From Shewanella sp. UCD-KL12 (GTDB lineage: Bacteria; Pseudomonadota; Gammaproteobacteria; Enterobacterales; Shewanellaceae), in NCBI RefSeq assembly GCF_001957125.1, contig NZ_MPHJ01000003.1, forward strand, positions 186,001 through 250,000: DNA of 64,000 bases. The letters are read 5' to 3'. This document shows, one piece after another, positions 9,269-18,286 of the stretch; position 1 is the first letter of the stretch; each line of letters starts with the position of its first letter. A program made the position numbers and the translations under genes. The notes below the pieces were generated by a model. It did no database searches. It worked only from the letters and a program-made list of their open reading frames with translations, and was not told where the DNA came from.

Positions 9269-10090
9269 ATGGCTATTACAGTTAATACTAACGTGACGTC
9301 GATGAAGGCGCAGAAAAACCTTAATATGTCTTCTCAAAACCTTGCAACGTCAATGGAGCGTTTATCGAGTGGTTTGAGAATTAACAGTGCTAAAGATGAT
9401 GCCGCAGGTCTGGCAATTTCTAACCGTTTGAACTCACAAGTTCGTGGTTTAGAGGTTGGTATGCGTAACGCTAATGATGCAATCTCTATTGCTCAGATTG
9501 CAGAAGGTGCAATGCAAGAGCAAACTAACATGCTCCAGCGTATGCGAGATCTGACAATTCAGTCCGAGAACGGTGCAAACAGTACTGCAGATTTACAAGC
9601 GCTCCAAGATGAGATGGATGAACTTGCCCTTGAGATCTCTGCTATCGGTAATAGTACAGCCTTTGGTGAGACTAAGCTGTTAGCTGGTGATTTCTCAGCT
9701 GGAAAGTTATTCCAGGTAGGTCACCAAAATGGTGAAGATGTTACTGTATCAGTAGGAACATTGAATGCAGCCACTTTATCAGTTGCAGCTATCACTGTTA
9801 CGACATCAGCAGGTCGAAGTACCTCTATGACTAATATCGATGCAGCGATCAAAACTATTGATACCCAGCGAGCGAAATTAGGTGCAGTTCAAAACCGTTT
9901 AGCGCATAACATTAGTAATAGTGCCAATACACAATCTAACGTTGCAGATGCTAAGAGTCGTATTGTTGATGTCGATTTTGCCAAAGAGACGGCAACTATG
10001 ACTAAGAACCAAGTATTGCAACAGACTGGTTCGTCAATGCTGGCTCAAGCAAACCAGCTTCCGCAAGTTGCATTATCGCTATTAGGCTAA
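9269..10090 (+). CDS. flaA: flagellin FlaA (first copy)
   Basis: This filament subunit has 273 residues and consists almost only of the D0/D1 core, without the large surface D2/D3 domains of enterobacterial flagellin. The N-terminus ([19 protein letters not shown], then [20 protein letters not shown]) and C-terminus ([20 protein letters not shown], then SLLG) are canonical. A GAGGAAG Shine-Dalgarno site precedes the ATG. No convincing sigma54 or sigma28 element was found in the 88 bp upstream, unlike the next flagellin, from which it differs mainly between residues 160 and 185. The symbol follows order in the cluster. Confidence 0.93.
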   Translation: MAITVNTNVTSMKAQKNLNMSSQNLATSMERLSSGLRINSAKDDAAGLAISNRLNSQVRGLEVGMRNANDAISIAQIAEGAMQEQTNMLQRMRDLTIQSENGANSTADLQALQDEMDELALEISAIGNSTAFGETKLLAGDFSAGKLFQVGHQNGEDVTVSVGTLNAATLSVAAITVTTSAGRSTSMTNIDAAIKTIDTQRAKLGAVQNRLAHNISNSANTQSNVADAKSRIVDVDFAKETATMTKNQVLQQTGSSMLAQANQLPQVALSLLG

Positions 10091-10109
10091 TGTTATTAAA
10101 GGTTGAAAT

Positions 10110-10132
10110 GGCTCGAATTAATGATTCGAGCC
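10110..10132 (+). terminator. hairpin terminator after first flagellin
   Basis: A perfect 9-bp stem (GGCTCGAAT / ATTCGAGCC) with a 5-nt loop lies 20 bp after the stop codon. The downstream sequence is not a clean T-run, so it may instead protect the 3' end of the flagellin mRNA. Confidence 0.6.
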
Positions 10133-10201
10133 GTCCCGTTAACTTTAAGTTGTTGATTTTTTTGTTGTAAAATAGATTGGGCATAATTTTAAAAAAAAAG
10201 C

Positions 10202-10228
10202 TAAAGATAAAAACTCCTCTGCCGTTAA
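10202..10228 (+). promoter_or_regulatory. sigma28 (FliA) promoter for second flagellin
   Basis: TAAA at 10202-10205, a 15-bp spacer and GCCGTTAA at 10221-10228 match the flagellar sigma28 consensus (TAAA-N15-GCCGATAA) with one mismatch. It leaves a leader of about 70 nt before the flagellin start. The matching sigma factor FliA is encoded at 36605-37324. Confidence 0.85.
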
Positions 10229-10306
10229 ATATACTGTAACCAATTAGCTCAGCCTGGCTTAAGCAGACAGGCAAGTTCTGAAGTCAGGTATAAAGAGGAA
10301 AAGATT

Positions 10307-11125
10307 ATGGCTATTACAGTAAATACTAATGTCACATCAATGAAAGCTCAGAAAAACTTAAACATGTCTAGTGGCAACTTAGCTACCTCAATGGAGCGCT
10401 TATCTAGTGGTTTACGTATTAACAGTGCAAAAGATGATGCGGCAGGTCTTGCTATTTCAAACCGCTTGAACTCTCAGGTTCGTGGTCTTGAAGTTGGTAT
10501 GCGTAACGCTAACGATGCAATCTCTATTGCACAAATTTCAGAAGGCGCGATGCAAGAGCAGACAAACATGCTGCAACGTATGCGTGACTTGACCATTCAG
10601 TCTGAAAACGGTGCAAACAGTACTGCAGATTTAACAGCACTTAAAGACGAGATGGATGCACTTGCTTTAGAGATCACTGCAATCGGTGATAGTACTGCTT
10701 TTGGTGATACAAAACTCCTAAATGGTGATTTCTCAACGGGTAAATCATTCCAAGTTGGTCACCAAGGTGGTGAGACAATTGATGTTTCTGTCGGAAAATC
10801 TGATGCTGCAGCTCTTTCAGTAAGTGCACTGGACGTAACTACTTCAGCTGGACGTAGTACTGCACTGACCAATATCGATGCTGCGATTAAGACTATTGAT
10901 ACAAGTCGTTCTAAGTTAGGTGCTGTACAAAACCGTCTCTCGCATAACATCAGCAACAGTGCAAATACGCAATCAAACGTTGCTGATGCGAAGAGCCGTA
11001 TTGTTGATGTTGATTTTGCAAAAGAAACCTCAACTATGACTAAGAACCAAGTACTGCAACAAACTGGTTCAGCCATGCTCGCACAAGCGAATCAACTTCC
11101 TCAAATAGCGCTTTCACTACTATAA
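10307..11125 (+). CDS. flaB: flagellin FlaB (second copy)
   Basis: The second filament subunit has 272 residues and is nearly identical to the first in the D0/D1 helices. Differences cluster in the exposed middle (about residues 105-190, for example [18 protein letters not shown]). It has its own sigma28 promoter, a strong AAAGAGGAAAAG ribosome site and a hairpin at its stop codon, which together suggest it is the more strongly expressed late flagellin. Tandem duplication explains the pair. A division into major and minor subunits is inference. Confidence 0.93.
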   Translation: MAITVNTNVTSMKAQKNLNMSSGNLATSMERLSSGLRINSAKDDAAGLAISNRLNSQVRGLEVGMRNANDAISIAQISEGAMQEQTNMLQRMRDLTIQSENGANSTADLTALKDEMDALALEITAIGDSTAFGDTKLLNGDFSTGKSFQVGHQGGETIDVSVGKSDAAALSVSALDVTTSAGRSTALTNIDAAIKTIDTSRSKLGAVQNRLSHNISNSANTQSNVADAKSRIVDVDFAKETSTMTKNQVLQQTGSAMLAQANQLPQIALSLL

Positions 11126-11134
11126 AAGTAGTGA
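11114..11134 (+). repeat. hairpin spanning the second flagellin stop codon
   Basis: TCACTAC and GTAGTGA form a perfect 7-bp stem with a TATAAAA loop that contains the TAA stop. A second hairpin follows 24 bp downstream. A role in 3' mRNA stability is possible. Confidence 0.45.
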
Positions 11135-11157
11135 GGGATTAGCTATAGTTAAGTTGA

Positions 11158-11187
11158 CAAGGGAGGTTCGGCAACGGATCTCCCTTG
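11158..11187 (+). terminator. hairpin terminator after second flagellin
   Basis: CAAGGGAG and CTCCCTTG pair perfectly over 8 bp with a 14-nt loop, followed by a weakly T-rich stretch. It separates the flagellin transcript from flaG. Confidence 0.65.
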
Positions 11188-11226
11188 ATTAGTTTTAAGT
11201 TATAGAGAGATAGACGGAGGTTTATT

Positions 11227-11622
11227 ATGGTAATGGATATCAATGCATTGAGTTCATCCAATTCCACAGGTGCTAAAGTAGATTTAAGCTTAGCACCGAT
11301 TAAGCAGGCTGGAGCCACGGACGTCGAACTGGATAGAAGCTCTATAATTCAAGCTGTGGAACAGGCTGAGAAAGAGAAAGGGGCTGAGCAGAAGCAAACA
11401 CCTGAGGAGTTGGCGCAACTTGTTGGCGATTTATCAGATATGATGTCAGTTATGCGCAAAGGGCTAGCGTTTAAAATAGATGAAAGCTCTGGACAGAATA
11501 TTGTGAGTGTTATGGATATTGACTCAGGTGATCTTATCAGACAGATACCTAATGAAGAGGCTTTGAAATTAGCTCAGAAATTGTCTGAAGTAACTGGTCT
11601 ATTGATGAAAACAGAAGCTTAG
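11227..11622 (+). CDS. flaG: flagellar protein FlaG
   Basis: This small cytoplasmic protein of the FlaG family (131 residues) is found beside flagellin genes in polar flagellates and influences filament length. The C-terminal signature is visible: FKIDESSGQNIVSVMDIDSG followed by DLIRQIPNEEALKLAQKLSE. The N-terminus is polar and low in conservation. ATG 11227 has a GACGGAGG Shine-Dalgarno site. ATG 11233 is also possible. It probably forms a unit with fliD, the FliT-like gene and fliS, which follow with short gaps. Confidence 0.9.
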   Translation: MVMDINALSSSNSTGAKVDLSLAPIKQAGATDVELDRSSIIQAVEQAEKEKGAEQKQTPEELAQLVGDLSDMMSVMRKGLAFKIDESSGQNIVSVMDIDSGDLIRQIPNEEALKLAQKLSEVTGLLMKTEA

Positions 11623-11649
11623 AGATAAATATTGATTTAAGAGGTTAGT

Positions 11650-13020
11650 ATGGCATTAACAGCAACGGGAATAGGTTCTGGGCTCGACATTAACACTATT
11701 GTCGGTGTGTTAGTTGATGCAGAAAAAGTACCGAAAGAAGCTATTTTTGATAAAACAGAAGAGACTATTGACGCGAAAGTCTCTGCTATTGGCACGCTTA
11801 AAAGTGCCTTATCAAACTTTCAAGATGCACTAGAGAAGCTTAAAGATGGCGAAAGTTTAAATCAACGCAGTGTATCAACTGGCGAAAGTACGTACTTAAC
11901 GGCCACTGCTGATAAAACATCACAGTCTGGTAGTTATAATATACAAGTTGAGCAACTTGCATTAGCACATAAAGTTGCAGGGACAAATGTTACTGACCCA
12001 ACAGCAGCCGTAGGAGAGGGAAGCTTAGATCTCACTGTTAATGGAAATAGCTTTTCTGTTAATGTTGGTGCCGCTGACTCTCTAGAAGATATTGCTGCTA
12101 ATATAAATAGCGCTGAAGATAATGTGGGGGTCACAGCCACTATTATTACCAGTGATGCAGGCAGCCGTTTAGTACTTAGCTCTGATACAGAGGGAACAGA
12201 TAGCCAAATCTCTGTTGTTGCTAACGATACTACAGGTTCTGCACTTAATGACATGTTCGGTGTAGGCAATTTAGAAGAACTTCAAGGTGCTCAAGACTCA
12301 ATTGTTCATGTCGATGGACAGAAAATAACCTCGCAAACCAATGAAGTCACAGGTGCGATTACCGGCGTGACTCTAAACCTTACCGATGCAGACCTAAGTA
12401 AAACAAGCACATTAAAAATTGAGTTAGATACTGAAGCTGTAAAAACAAATGTTCAAGGCTTTGTTGATTCTTATAATAGTTTAATTAATTCAATTGATAA
12501 ATTAACTAAATACGATAGTGATAAAGATGAGGCTGCTGCGTTACAAGGCGACTCAATGGTTCGCTCTATCGAGTCTCAGTTAAGAAATATGATTAGCGAT
12601 CGAGTGACAGTCGGTAGTGAATCTGTGGCACTCTATGATATTGGTATTGAAGCTGATAGATATGGAAAGTTATCAGTTAACAGCAGTAAGTTAGATTCTG
12701 CAATTGAAACGAACATGGCTGGTATAGAGGGGCTTTTTTCTACTGAATCGACAGGGCTTGCAGTTAGGTTAGATGATTTAGTTGAAGGTTACGTAAAAAC
12801 TGGTGGTTTAATTGACTCTAGAAATAACGCATACACCAGTGATAAGCAAAGATTGGATTCTCAAAGGGAAGCTTTTTCATTGAAAATGGAATTATTAGAA
12901 GCAAGACTTTTTAAACAGTTTAACGCAATGGATCTTGTCGTTGGTAAATTAAACCAGCAATCCTCTGGCATAGTAAATGGCTTGAATTCCCTACCAGGCG
13001 TGATTAAGAATTCTGGATAG
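11650..13020 (+). CDS. fliD: filament cap protein FliD (HAP2)
   Basis: FliD forms the cap at the filament tip that folds incoming flagellin. The 456-residue protein begins with the family motif TGIGSGLDINTIVGVLVDAE and has the C-terminal FliD core (FVDSYNSLINSIDKLTKYD, then the alanine- and serine-rich coiled end). An AAGAGGTTAG ribosome site supports the ATG. It is followed by two small chaperone genes in the usual polar flagellar order. Confidence 0.94.
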   Translation: MALTATGIGSGLDINTIVGVLVDAEKVPKEAIFDKTEETIDAKVSAIGTLKSALSNFQDALEKLKDGESLNQRSVSTGESTYLTATADKTSQSGSYNIQVEQLALAHKVAGTNVTDPTAAVGEGSLDLTVNGNSFSVNVGAADSLEDIAANINSAEDNVGVTATIITSDAGSRLVLSSDTEGTDSQISVVANDTTGSALNDMFGVGNLEELQGAQDSIVHVDGQKITSQTNEVTGAITGVTLNLTDADLSKTSTLKIELDTEAVKTNVQGFVDSYNSLINSIDKLTKYDSDKDEAAALQGDSMVRSIESQLRNMISDRVTVGSESVALYDIGIEADRYGKLSVNSSKLDSAIETNMAGIEGLFSTESTGLAVRLDDLVEGYVKTGGLIDSRNNAYTSDKQRLDSQREAFSLKMELLEARLFKQFNAMDLVVGKLNQQSSGIVNGLNSLPGVIKNSG

Positions 13021-13047
13021 TTATCAACTTTAGGAACTTGATTACAT

Positions 13048-13368
13048 ATGTTAGTAGAGCTGGATGAACTGAATTTAAAATTAACCAATTGTCTAATAAC
13101 TTTAGATAAAATCCCTGCAGAGGATGAGGGTACTGATGAGTTGGTTCAAAAATTGCTTGGTTATGTTGAAAAGCGTCAAGTTTTACTCGATAAAGTCTTA
13201 CAGTCATTAAAAGCTGAAGATAAGCAGATGTTAGAACAGCAATTACTATTAACGCAGAAGTTTGAGCAACAAGCACAAGTTATTTTGCGTCATAGACAAG
13301 CGTTGTTACACATAGGAAGTAAAGCTAAGCGCCAAATCAATGTTTACCAATCAATTGGTGTGAAATAG
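13048..13368 (+). CDS. FliT/FlaI-like flagellar chaperone
   Basis: This is a 106-residue, almost entirely helical acidic protein rich in leucine and glutamine between fliD and fliS. That position is held by FlaI/FliT-type proteins in polar flagellar clusters, which act as export chaperones for FliD. Sequence similarity within this group is low, so the assignment rests on size, predicted helical coiled-coil content (KRQVLLDKVLQSLKAEDKQ) and position. The ATG has a TAGGAAC site somewhat far upstream. Confidence 0.65.
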   Translation: MLVELDELNLKLTNCLITLDKIPAEDEGTDELVQKLLGYVEKRQVLLDKVLQSLKAEDKQMLEQQLLLTQKFEQQAQVILRHRQALLHIGSKAKRQINVYQSIGVK

Positions 13369-13378
13369 GCAGGTTATC

Positions 13379-13789
13379 ATGAGAAAATCATTACAGTCAT
13401 ATCGTAAAGTATCAGTCGAAAGTGAAATTTCGGTTGCAACTCCTCACAGAATTATTCAAATGATGTTTGAAGGCGCATTACAAAGGCTTGCACAGAGCCG
13501 TTACGCTATTGAGAATAATGATGTACAGAATAAAGGTGTTTACATAGGCAAGGCGGTTGGGATTGTCAATGGATTAAATAACAGCCTTAATATGGATGAA
13601 GGCGGGGATATTTCGAATAACTTAAGTGATCTTTATGATTTTATGTTACGCCGAATCTCAGAAGCTAACTTAAATAATGATGTTCAAGCGATCGATGATG
13701 TTTGTGAGATCCTACGAACGATTAAAGAGGGATGGGATGCAATCCCTATTGAGCAACATCATATGGCATCTCATACGGAAGCTGTTTAA
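13379..13789 (+). CDS. fliS: flagellin export chaperone FliS
   Basis: FliS binds the flagellin C-terminus in the cytoplasm and prevents early polymerisation. The 136-residue protein shows family signatures: an N-terminal SYRKVSVESEISVATPHRII, MMFEGALQRLAQSR, and a C-terminal LYDFMLRRISEANLNND. The start has an AGGTTATC ribosome region, 10 bp after the FliT-like gene. It ends the flaG-fliD-fliT-fliS unit and is followed by a large hairpin. Confidence 0.93.
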   Translation: MRKSLQSYRKVSVESEISVATPHRIIQMMFEGALQRLAQSRYAIENNDVQNKGVYIGKAVGIVNGLNNSLNMDEGGDISNNLSDLYDFMLRRISEANLNNDVQAIDDVCEILRTIKEGWDAIPIEQHHMASHTEAV

Positions 13790-13804
13790 TCAATTACTAT
13801 CATG

Positions 13805-13846
13805 TAGAGCCTATTTAGGGGCTGCGGCCCCAAATATTTGGCTCTA
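13805..13846 (+). terminator. compound hairpin after fliS
   Basis: An outer 7-bp stem (TAGAGCC / GGCTCTA) encloses an inner GC-rich stem (GGGGC / GCCCC, 4-nt loop) with an AT-rich internal loop. It lies 15 bp after the fliS stop. No T-run follows, so its efficiency as a terminator is uncertain. Confidence 0.6.
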
Positions 13847-14089
13847 GTCAATAAATTGACGAGCCGCTATGGATTCGTTGAGTTTTTCAGCTAAAATCAA
13901 ATAAGTTGAAAGAATATCAATTCAGTTAAGCATAAAGTGCATCTGAGACTTGCTAATAGCTTGCTGATAATACACTATTCCTCATGGTAGTGATTTTGTT
14001 CAGAATTGTAATGGCAACACTACATCGCTTTTAAGCAACAAACACTAATAATTAATGCGAATAATGACGAGCGCTTTACGGCTTTTTTA
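13847..14089 (+). promoter_or_regulatory. upstream region of flrA
   Basis: This AT-rich region of about 240 bp holds no open frame of note and no GG-N10-GC element, as expected if the top regulator FlrA is transcribed by the housekeeping sigma factor. A loose -35/-10 candidate (TTGCTA near 13950, with an AT-rich -10 region 17 bp on) is visible but not convincing. Confidence 0.35.
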
Positions 14090-15523
14090 ATGATGCAAAC
14101 AGATCAACGAATTCTACTTGTCGGTAACCAGTCAGAGCGAATTAATCGCTTATCATGTGTATTTGAGTTTTTAGGTGAGCAAGTTGAGTTAGTCGCAATT
14201 GATAAACTTGAACTGCGAATTAAAAACACTCGATTCAGAGCCTTGGTTATCGCTGCTGACTCACAGTCTAAAGAGTTATTTCAAGCTTTAGCAGCAAAAC
14301 TGCCATGGCAACCCATTTTGCTACTTGGTGAGCAAGATGGCATTTCTGCTTCTAATATTCTTGGCTATATTGAAGAGCCATTGAATTATCCTCAGCTCAC
14401 TGAGCTACTTCATTTCTGTCAGGTGTTTGGCCAAGCTAAACGTTCTGATACGCCGACGAGTGCCAATCAAACCAAGCTGTTTAGAAGCATGGTAGGTCGA
14501 AGCACGGGCATCGCTCAGGTTCGTCATTTGATAAGCCAAGTTGCGAGCTCAGAAGCAACGGTTCTTGTACTCGGTCAATCAGGTACGGGTAAAGAGGTCG
14601 TGGCAAGAAATATTCACTACATTTCTGATAGACGCGACGGGCCTTTTATTCCTGTTAACTGCGGTGCTATACCAGCAGAATTGTTAGAAAGTGAGTTATT
14701 CGGCCATGAGAAGGGCTCTTTTACTGGTGCGATTAGCGCGAGGAAAGGTCGTTTTGAACTTGCTGAAAATGGCACATTATTTCTTGATGAAATTGGTGAT
14801 ATGCCACTGCAGATGCAAGTTAAGTTACTGCGTGTACTCCAAGAGCGGGTGTTTGAGCGCGTCGGTGGCAGTAAACCAATCAAAGCTGATGTTCGTGTCG
14901 TTGCAGCTACTCATAGAGATCTCGAGGTGATGATCACCGATGGTGGTTTTAGAGAAGATCTCTATTACCGCCTAAATGTATTCCCAATTGAGATGCCTGC
15001 TTTATGTGAAAGAAAAGATGATATCCCACTGCTTTTACAAGAGCTTGTCAGCCGTGTCTATAATGAAGGACGTGGTAAGGTTCGCTTCACACAGCGGGCA
15101 ATAGAATCTCTCAAAGAACATGTTTGGTCTGGTAATGTTAGAGAGCTATCTAACTTAGTTGAACGGCTCACTATCCTTTACCCAGGTGGTTTAGTCGATG
15201 TCAATGACTTGCCCGTTAAGTATCGTCATATAGATGTACCTGAGTACTCTGTTGAGATCAGTGAAGAGGAGTTGGAGCGTGACGCACTGGCTGCTATCTT
15301 TAGTGACGAAGAGTCCATTGAGATCCCTGAAACACGTTTTCCAAGTGAACTTCCGCCAGAAGGTGTTAACTTGAAGGACCTCTTGGCTGAGCTAGAGATT
15401 GATATGATCAGGCAAGCGCTTGAACAGCAAGATAATGTTGTCGCTAGGGCCGCAGAGATGCTTGGTATCAGGCGTACAACGCTTGTAGAAAAAATGCGCA
15501 AGTATGGCATGGGCAAAGATTAA
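14090..15523 (+). CDS. flrA: sigma54-dependent flagellar master regulator FlrA (FleQ-like)
   Basis: FlrA is the class I activator that turns on class II flagellar promoters with RNA polymerase-sigma54. The 477 residues comprise a degenerate receiver-like N-domain (1-125, lacking a clear phosphorylatable aspartate), the AAA+ domain from about 133 (Walker A GQSGTGKEVVARN, sigma54 loop GSFTGA instead of the usual GAFTGA, Walker B FLDEIGD) and a C-terminal Fis-type HTH (ARAAEMLGIRRTTLVEKM). It stands alone between two hairpins, upstream of flrBC. FleQ-type relatives bind c-di-GMP; whether this one does is not visible. ATG 14093 is an alternative start. Confidence 0.93.
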   Translation: MMQTDQRILLVGNQSERINRLSCVFEFLGEQVELVAIDKLELRIKNTRFRALVIAADSQSKELFQALAAKLPWQPILLLGEQDGISASNILGYIEEPLNYPQLTELLHFCQVFGQAKRSDTPTSANQTKLFRSMVGRSTGIAQVRHLISQVASSEATVLVLGQSGTGKEVVARNIHYISDRRDGPFIPVNCGAIPAELLESELFGHEKGSFTGAISARKGRFELAENGTLFLDEIGDMPLQMQVKLLRVLQERVFERVGGSKPIKADVRVVAATHRDLEVMITDGGFREDLYYRLNVFPIEMPALCERKDDIPLLLQELVSRVYNEGRGKVRFTQRAIESLKEHVWSGNVRELSNLVERLTILYPGGLVDVNDLPVKYRHIDVPEYSVEISEEELERDALAAIFSDEESIEIPETRFPSELPPEGVNLKDLLAELEIDMIRQALEQQDNVVARAAEMLGIRRTTLVEKMRKYGMGKD

Positions 15524-15540
15524 CTGTTAAACCTGTATAA

Positions 15541-15580
15541 TTCCTAGGCTTCAAGGCCTCAAAGTCTTATTGCCTAGGAA
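15541..15580 (+). terminator. hairpin after flrA
   Basis: TTCCTAGGC and GCCTAGGAA form a perfect 9-bp stem with a 22-nt loop, 17 bp after the flrA stop and before the flrB promoter. There is no T-run directly after it. Confidence 0.6.
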
Positions 15581-15607
15581 CTCTCATCTAAAGCCCTACT
15601 TTACCTC

Positions 15608-15624
15608 TTGGCACACTTCGTGCA
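15608..15624 (+). promoter_or_regulatory. sigma54 promoter for flrBC
   Basis: TTGGCACACTTCGTGCA has GG at 15610-15611 and GC at 15622-15623 with a 10-base gap and a consensus GGCAC -24 box. It lies about 40 bp before flrB. This fits class II control by FlrA encoded just upstream. Confidence 0.85.
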
Positions 15625-15661
15625 GTTACTCCGTTAGCAGTATTTTTTTGACGGAGCGGGT

Positions 15662-16780
15662 ATGTCGGTTAGTCCTCAACTAAAACAGAATAGTTATCAT
15701 CACAGGTCTCCTAAATGGTTGGAGTCAACACCTGCTGCAAATATGTCTAACCGTATGGAGCATATCCTGCAGGCCATGCCTTCCGGTATTATCATTCTTA
15801 ATGGTGACGGTCTTGTAACTGAAGCTAATCCAGTGGCCATAGAACTTTTAGGTTTACCACTTGAGGGGCTGAAATGGTTGCAGATTATTAATCGCGCTTT
15901 TTCCCCGCAGGATGATGATGGTCATGAAGTGTCACTCAAGAATGGTCGTCGAGTTAAGTTAGCGATAACGCCACTCACACCAGAGCCTGGTCAATTGATT
16001 GTATTGACCGATCTTACCGAAACGCGTTTATTACAAAAGAACCTATCGCATATGCAACGTTTGTCTGCGTTAGGTAAAATGGTGGCGACATTAGCCCATC
16101 AAGTCCGGACACCGCTAACGGCCGCTTTACTTTATGCGTCTAATTTAGCGAGTTCAAAAATTTCAGAACAATCAAGAACGCGTTTTCAAAGTAAATTAGT
16201 CGATAGGCTCAATGAGTTGGAGCATCAAGTCAATGATATGCTACTCATGGCCAATGGTAGAGGACAAGAGCAAGGAGACGCTCAGCTTGCTTCATCTATT
16301 TTTGACAATGTCATGGCAAATTGTGAGCCAATCGCTGAGCAGCATCTCTGTCAATTAAGCCGCATCGATGAGTCAACAAGTGAATTTATTGCCAATACTA
16401 GCTCATTAAGCTCAGCGATTAATAATTTGGTCATTAACAGTATTGAGGCTGGTGCAACCCAGGTTCAACTGAAGTCTACAGAGACCGACAACCAGATACT
16501 GCTCGATGTCACTGATAACGGTAAGGGGCTAGATAAAGCGATGCAGCAAAAGGTTCTTGAACCTTTTTTTACGACCAAGGCTCAAGGCACAGGTTTAGGA
16601 CTTGCCGTTGTGCAGTCTGTCGTTGCTAACCACGGCGGAAAGTTACAACTAAGATGTGAAAAAGGTAAAGGCTGTAAGGCAAGCCTTATCTTCCCTAAGC
16701 TACATTGTAAATCCTCAGAACCTGGCACCAAGCCAATAGTGACAGAGGCTTTAACAAGCAAAGGAGGCAATCATGTCTGA
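15662..16780 (+). CDS. flrB: flagellar sensor histidine kinase FlrB (FleS-like)
   Basis: FlrB is a cytoplasmic histidine kinase that phosphorylates FlrC. In 372 residues it has a PAS domain (about 30-125, HILQAMPSGIIILNGDG), a HisKA dimerisation domain with the phospho-histidine in LAHQVRTPLTAA, and an HATPase domain (N box NNLVINSIEA, G1 TDNGKGL, G2 GTGLGLAVVQS). No membrane segment is visible, so the signal is internal, probably the basal-body assembly state. GGAGCGGGT precedes the ATG. The 3' end overlaps flrC by 8 bp. Confidence 0.93.
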   Translation: MSVSPQLKQNSYHHRSPKWLESTPAANMSNRMEHILQAMPSGIIILNGDGLVTEANPVAIELLGLPLEGLKWLQIINRAFSPQDDDGHEVSLKNGRRVKLAITPLTPEPGQLIVLTDLTETRLLQKNLSHMQRLSALGKMVATLAHQVRTPLTAALLYASNLASSKISEQSRTRFQSKLVDRLNELEHQVNDMLLMANGRGQEQGDAQLASSIFDNVMANCEPIAEQHLCQLSRIDESTSEFIANTSSLSSAINNLVINSIEAGATQVQLKSTETDNQILLDVTDNGKGLDKAMQQKVLEPFFTTKAQGTGLGLAVVQSVVANHGGKLQLRCEKGKGCKASLIFPKLHCKSSEPGTKPIVTEALTSKGGNHV

Positions 16781-18134
16781 AGGTAAAATTTTACTGGTTG
16801 AAGATGATCACTCTCTACGAGAAGCACTGTTAGATACCTTGTTACTAGCGCAATACGAATGTGATGATGTGAGCTCTGCAGAAGATGCCATTATGAAACT
16901 CAAACAAGGCGTTTACGATCTTGTTATCAGTGATGTTCAAATGGAAGGTATTGGTGGTATTGGATTACTGAATTATCTGCAACAACATCAAGTGCAACTG
17001 CCCGTTTTATTGATGACAGCCTATGCAACGATTGATAATGCAGTTAATGCGATAAAATTAGGCGCTGTTGATTATCTTGCAAAACCTTTTGCGCCTGAAG
17101 TGCTGTTAAATCAGGTGTCGAGGTACGTTAAGCCGAAGACGGTTGAAAATAAGCCTATCGTTGCCGATGATAAAAGTTTGGCGCTTTTAAATCTTGCTCA
17201 GAGAGTCGCAAGTTCTGATGCCTCGGTTATGATCCTCGGCCCTAGTGGCTCAGGTAAAGAGGTATTGGCCCGATATATTCATCAGAACAGTAACAGAGAG
17301 CAGGGGCCGTTTATTGCCATTAACTGTGCAGCGATCCCTGAAAATATGCTCGAAGCCACTCTGTTTGGTTATGAAAAGGGAGCTTTTACGGGAGCATATC
17401 AAGCGTGTCCTGGTAAATTTGAACAAGCCCAAGGTGGTACGCTATTGCTCGATGAGATCTCTGAAATGGACTTAGGACTTCAAGCTAAACTTCTACGGGT
17501 TCTACAGGAGCGAGAAGTTGAGCGCCTCGGTGGGCGAAAGAGCATAAAGCTAGATATAAGAGTACTAGCGACCTCTAATCGTGATCTAAAAGCGATTGTC
17601 GCCGCCGGTGAATTTCGCGAAGATCTTTATTATAGAATTAATGTATTCCCACTAGCCTGGCCAGCTTTAAATCAACGACCCGCTGATATCTTACCTCTCG
17701 CTAGACATTTAATAGCAAGGCATGCATCGACTGCTGGGTTATCGTTAGTTCCAGAGCTTGATGAAAGTGCTTGTCGAAGGTTATTGACTCATCGATGGCC
17801 GGGTAATGTCAGAGAGTTAGACAATGTTATTCAAAGAGCCCTGATAATGAACTGCGGTGATAAAATTTCAGTCGGTGATATTATACTTGATACTAATGAT
17901 GTGGTTTTGAGTCAGGATCCAGTAGAGACTGAGGTGAATGTTCAGAATAAGCCTGCTGAACTTGATGCCCTTGGTGATGAGCTAAAAGCGCAAGAACATG
18001 TGATTATTCTAGAAACCTTGACTATGTGCCAAGGTAGTCGAAAATTGGTTGCTGAAAAACTAGGGATCAGTGCAAGAACACTGAGATATAAAATGGCTAA
18101 AATGAGAGATTTAGGTATTGAGATCCCCGCATAA
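16773..18134 (+). CDS. flrC: sigma54-dependent response regulator FlrC (FleR-like)
   Basis: FlrC, phosphorylated by FlrB, activates class III promoters for hook and basal-body genes. The 453-residue protein has a receiver domain (acidic DD at 11-12, phospho-acceptor D54 in ISDVQM, K in LAKPF), an AAA+ domain (Walker A GPSGSGKEVLARY, canonical GAFTGA loop, Walker B LLDEISE) and a C-terminal Fis HTH (KLGISARTLRYKMAKM). A GGAGG Shine-Dalgarno site lies within the end of flrB, and the overlap indicates translational coupling. Confidence 0.94.
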   Translation: MSEGKILLVEDDHSLREALLDTLLLAQYECDDVSSAEDAIMKLKQGVYDLVISDVQMEGIGGIGLLNYLQQHQVQLPVLLMTAYATIDNAVNAIKLGAVDYLAKPFAPEVLLNQVSRYVKPKTVENKPIVADDKSLALLNLAQRVASSDASVMILGPSGSGKEVLARYIHQNSNREQGPFIAINCAAIPENMLEATLFGYEKGAFTGAYQACPGKFEQAQGGTLLLDEISEMDLGLQAKLLRVLQEREVERLGGRKSIKLDIRVLATSNRDLKAIVAAGEFREDLYYRINVFPLAWPALNQRPADILPLARHLIARHASTAGLSLVPELDESACRRLLTHRWPGNVRELDNVIQRALIMNCGDKISVGDIILDTNDVVLSQDPVETEVNVQNKPAELDALGDELKAQEHVIILETLTMCQGSRKLVAEKLGISARTLRYKMAKMRDLGIEIPA

Positions 18135-18203
18135 CGTAAGATAATTTTCTCGAACTGCTAGAAACTATTCTTTTAAAACCTTCCTTTTTTACTTCTAGTT
18201 ATG

Positions 18204-18218
18204 GCCCACTAAGTGGGC
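18204..18218. repeat. perfect dyad after flrC
   Basis: GCCCACT-A-AGTGGGC is a perfect 15-bp palindrome 70 bp after flrC. It has a T-rich stretch only on its upstream side, so it could be a terminator acting on the - strand or a protein-binding site near the fliE promoter. Confidence 0.4.
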
Positions 18219-18286
18219 ACATACTTAGCGTACTAACAGCCATTCTTTAAGTCTGAAGTATTTCAGTATCTACTAATTCTGATTAC

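Noticed and set aside
18204..18218. Intrinsic terminator for flrBC
   Set aside because: The palindrome is perfect but there is no T-run on the downstream side for the + strand.
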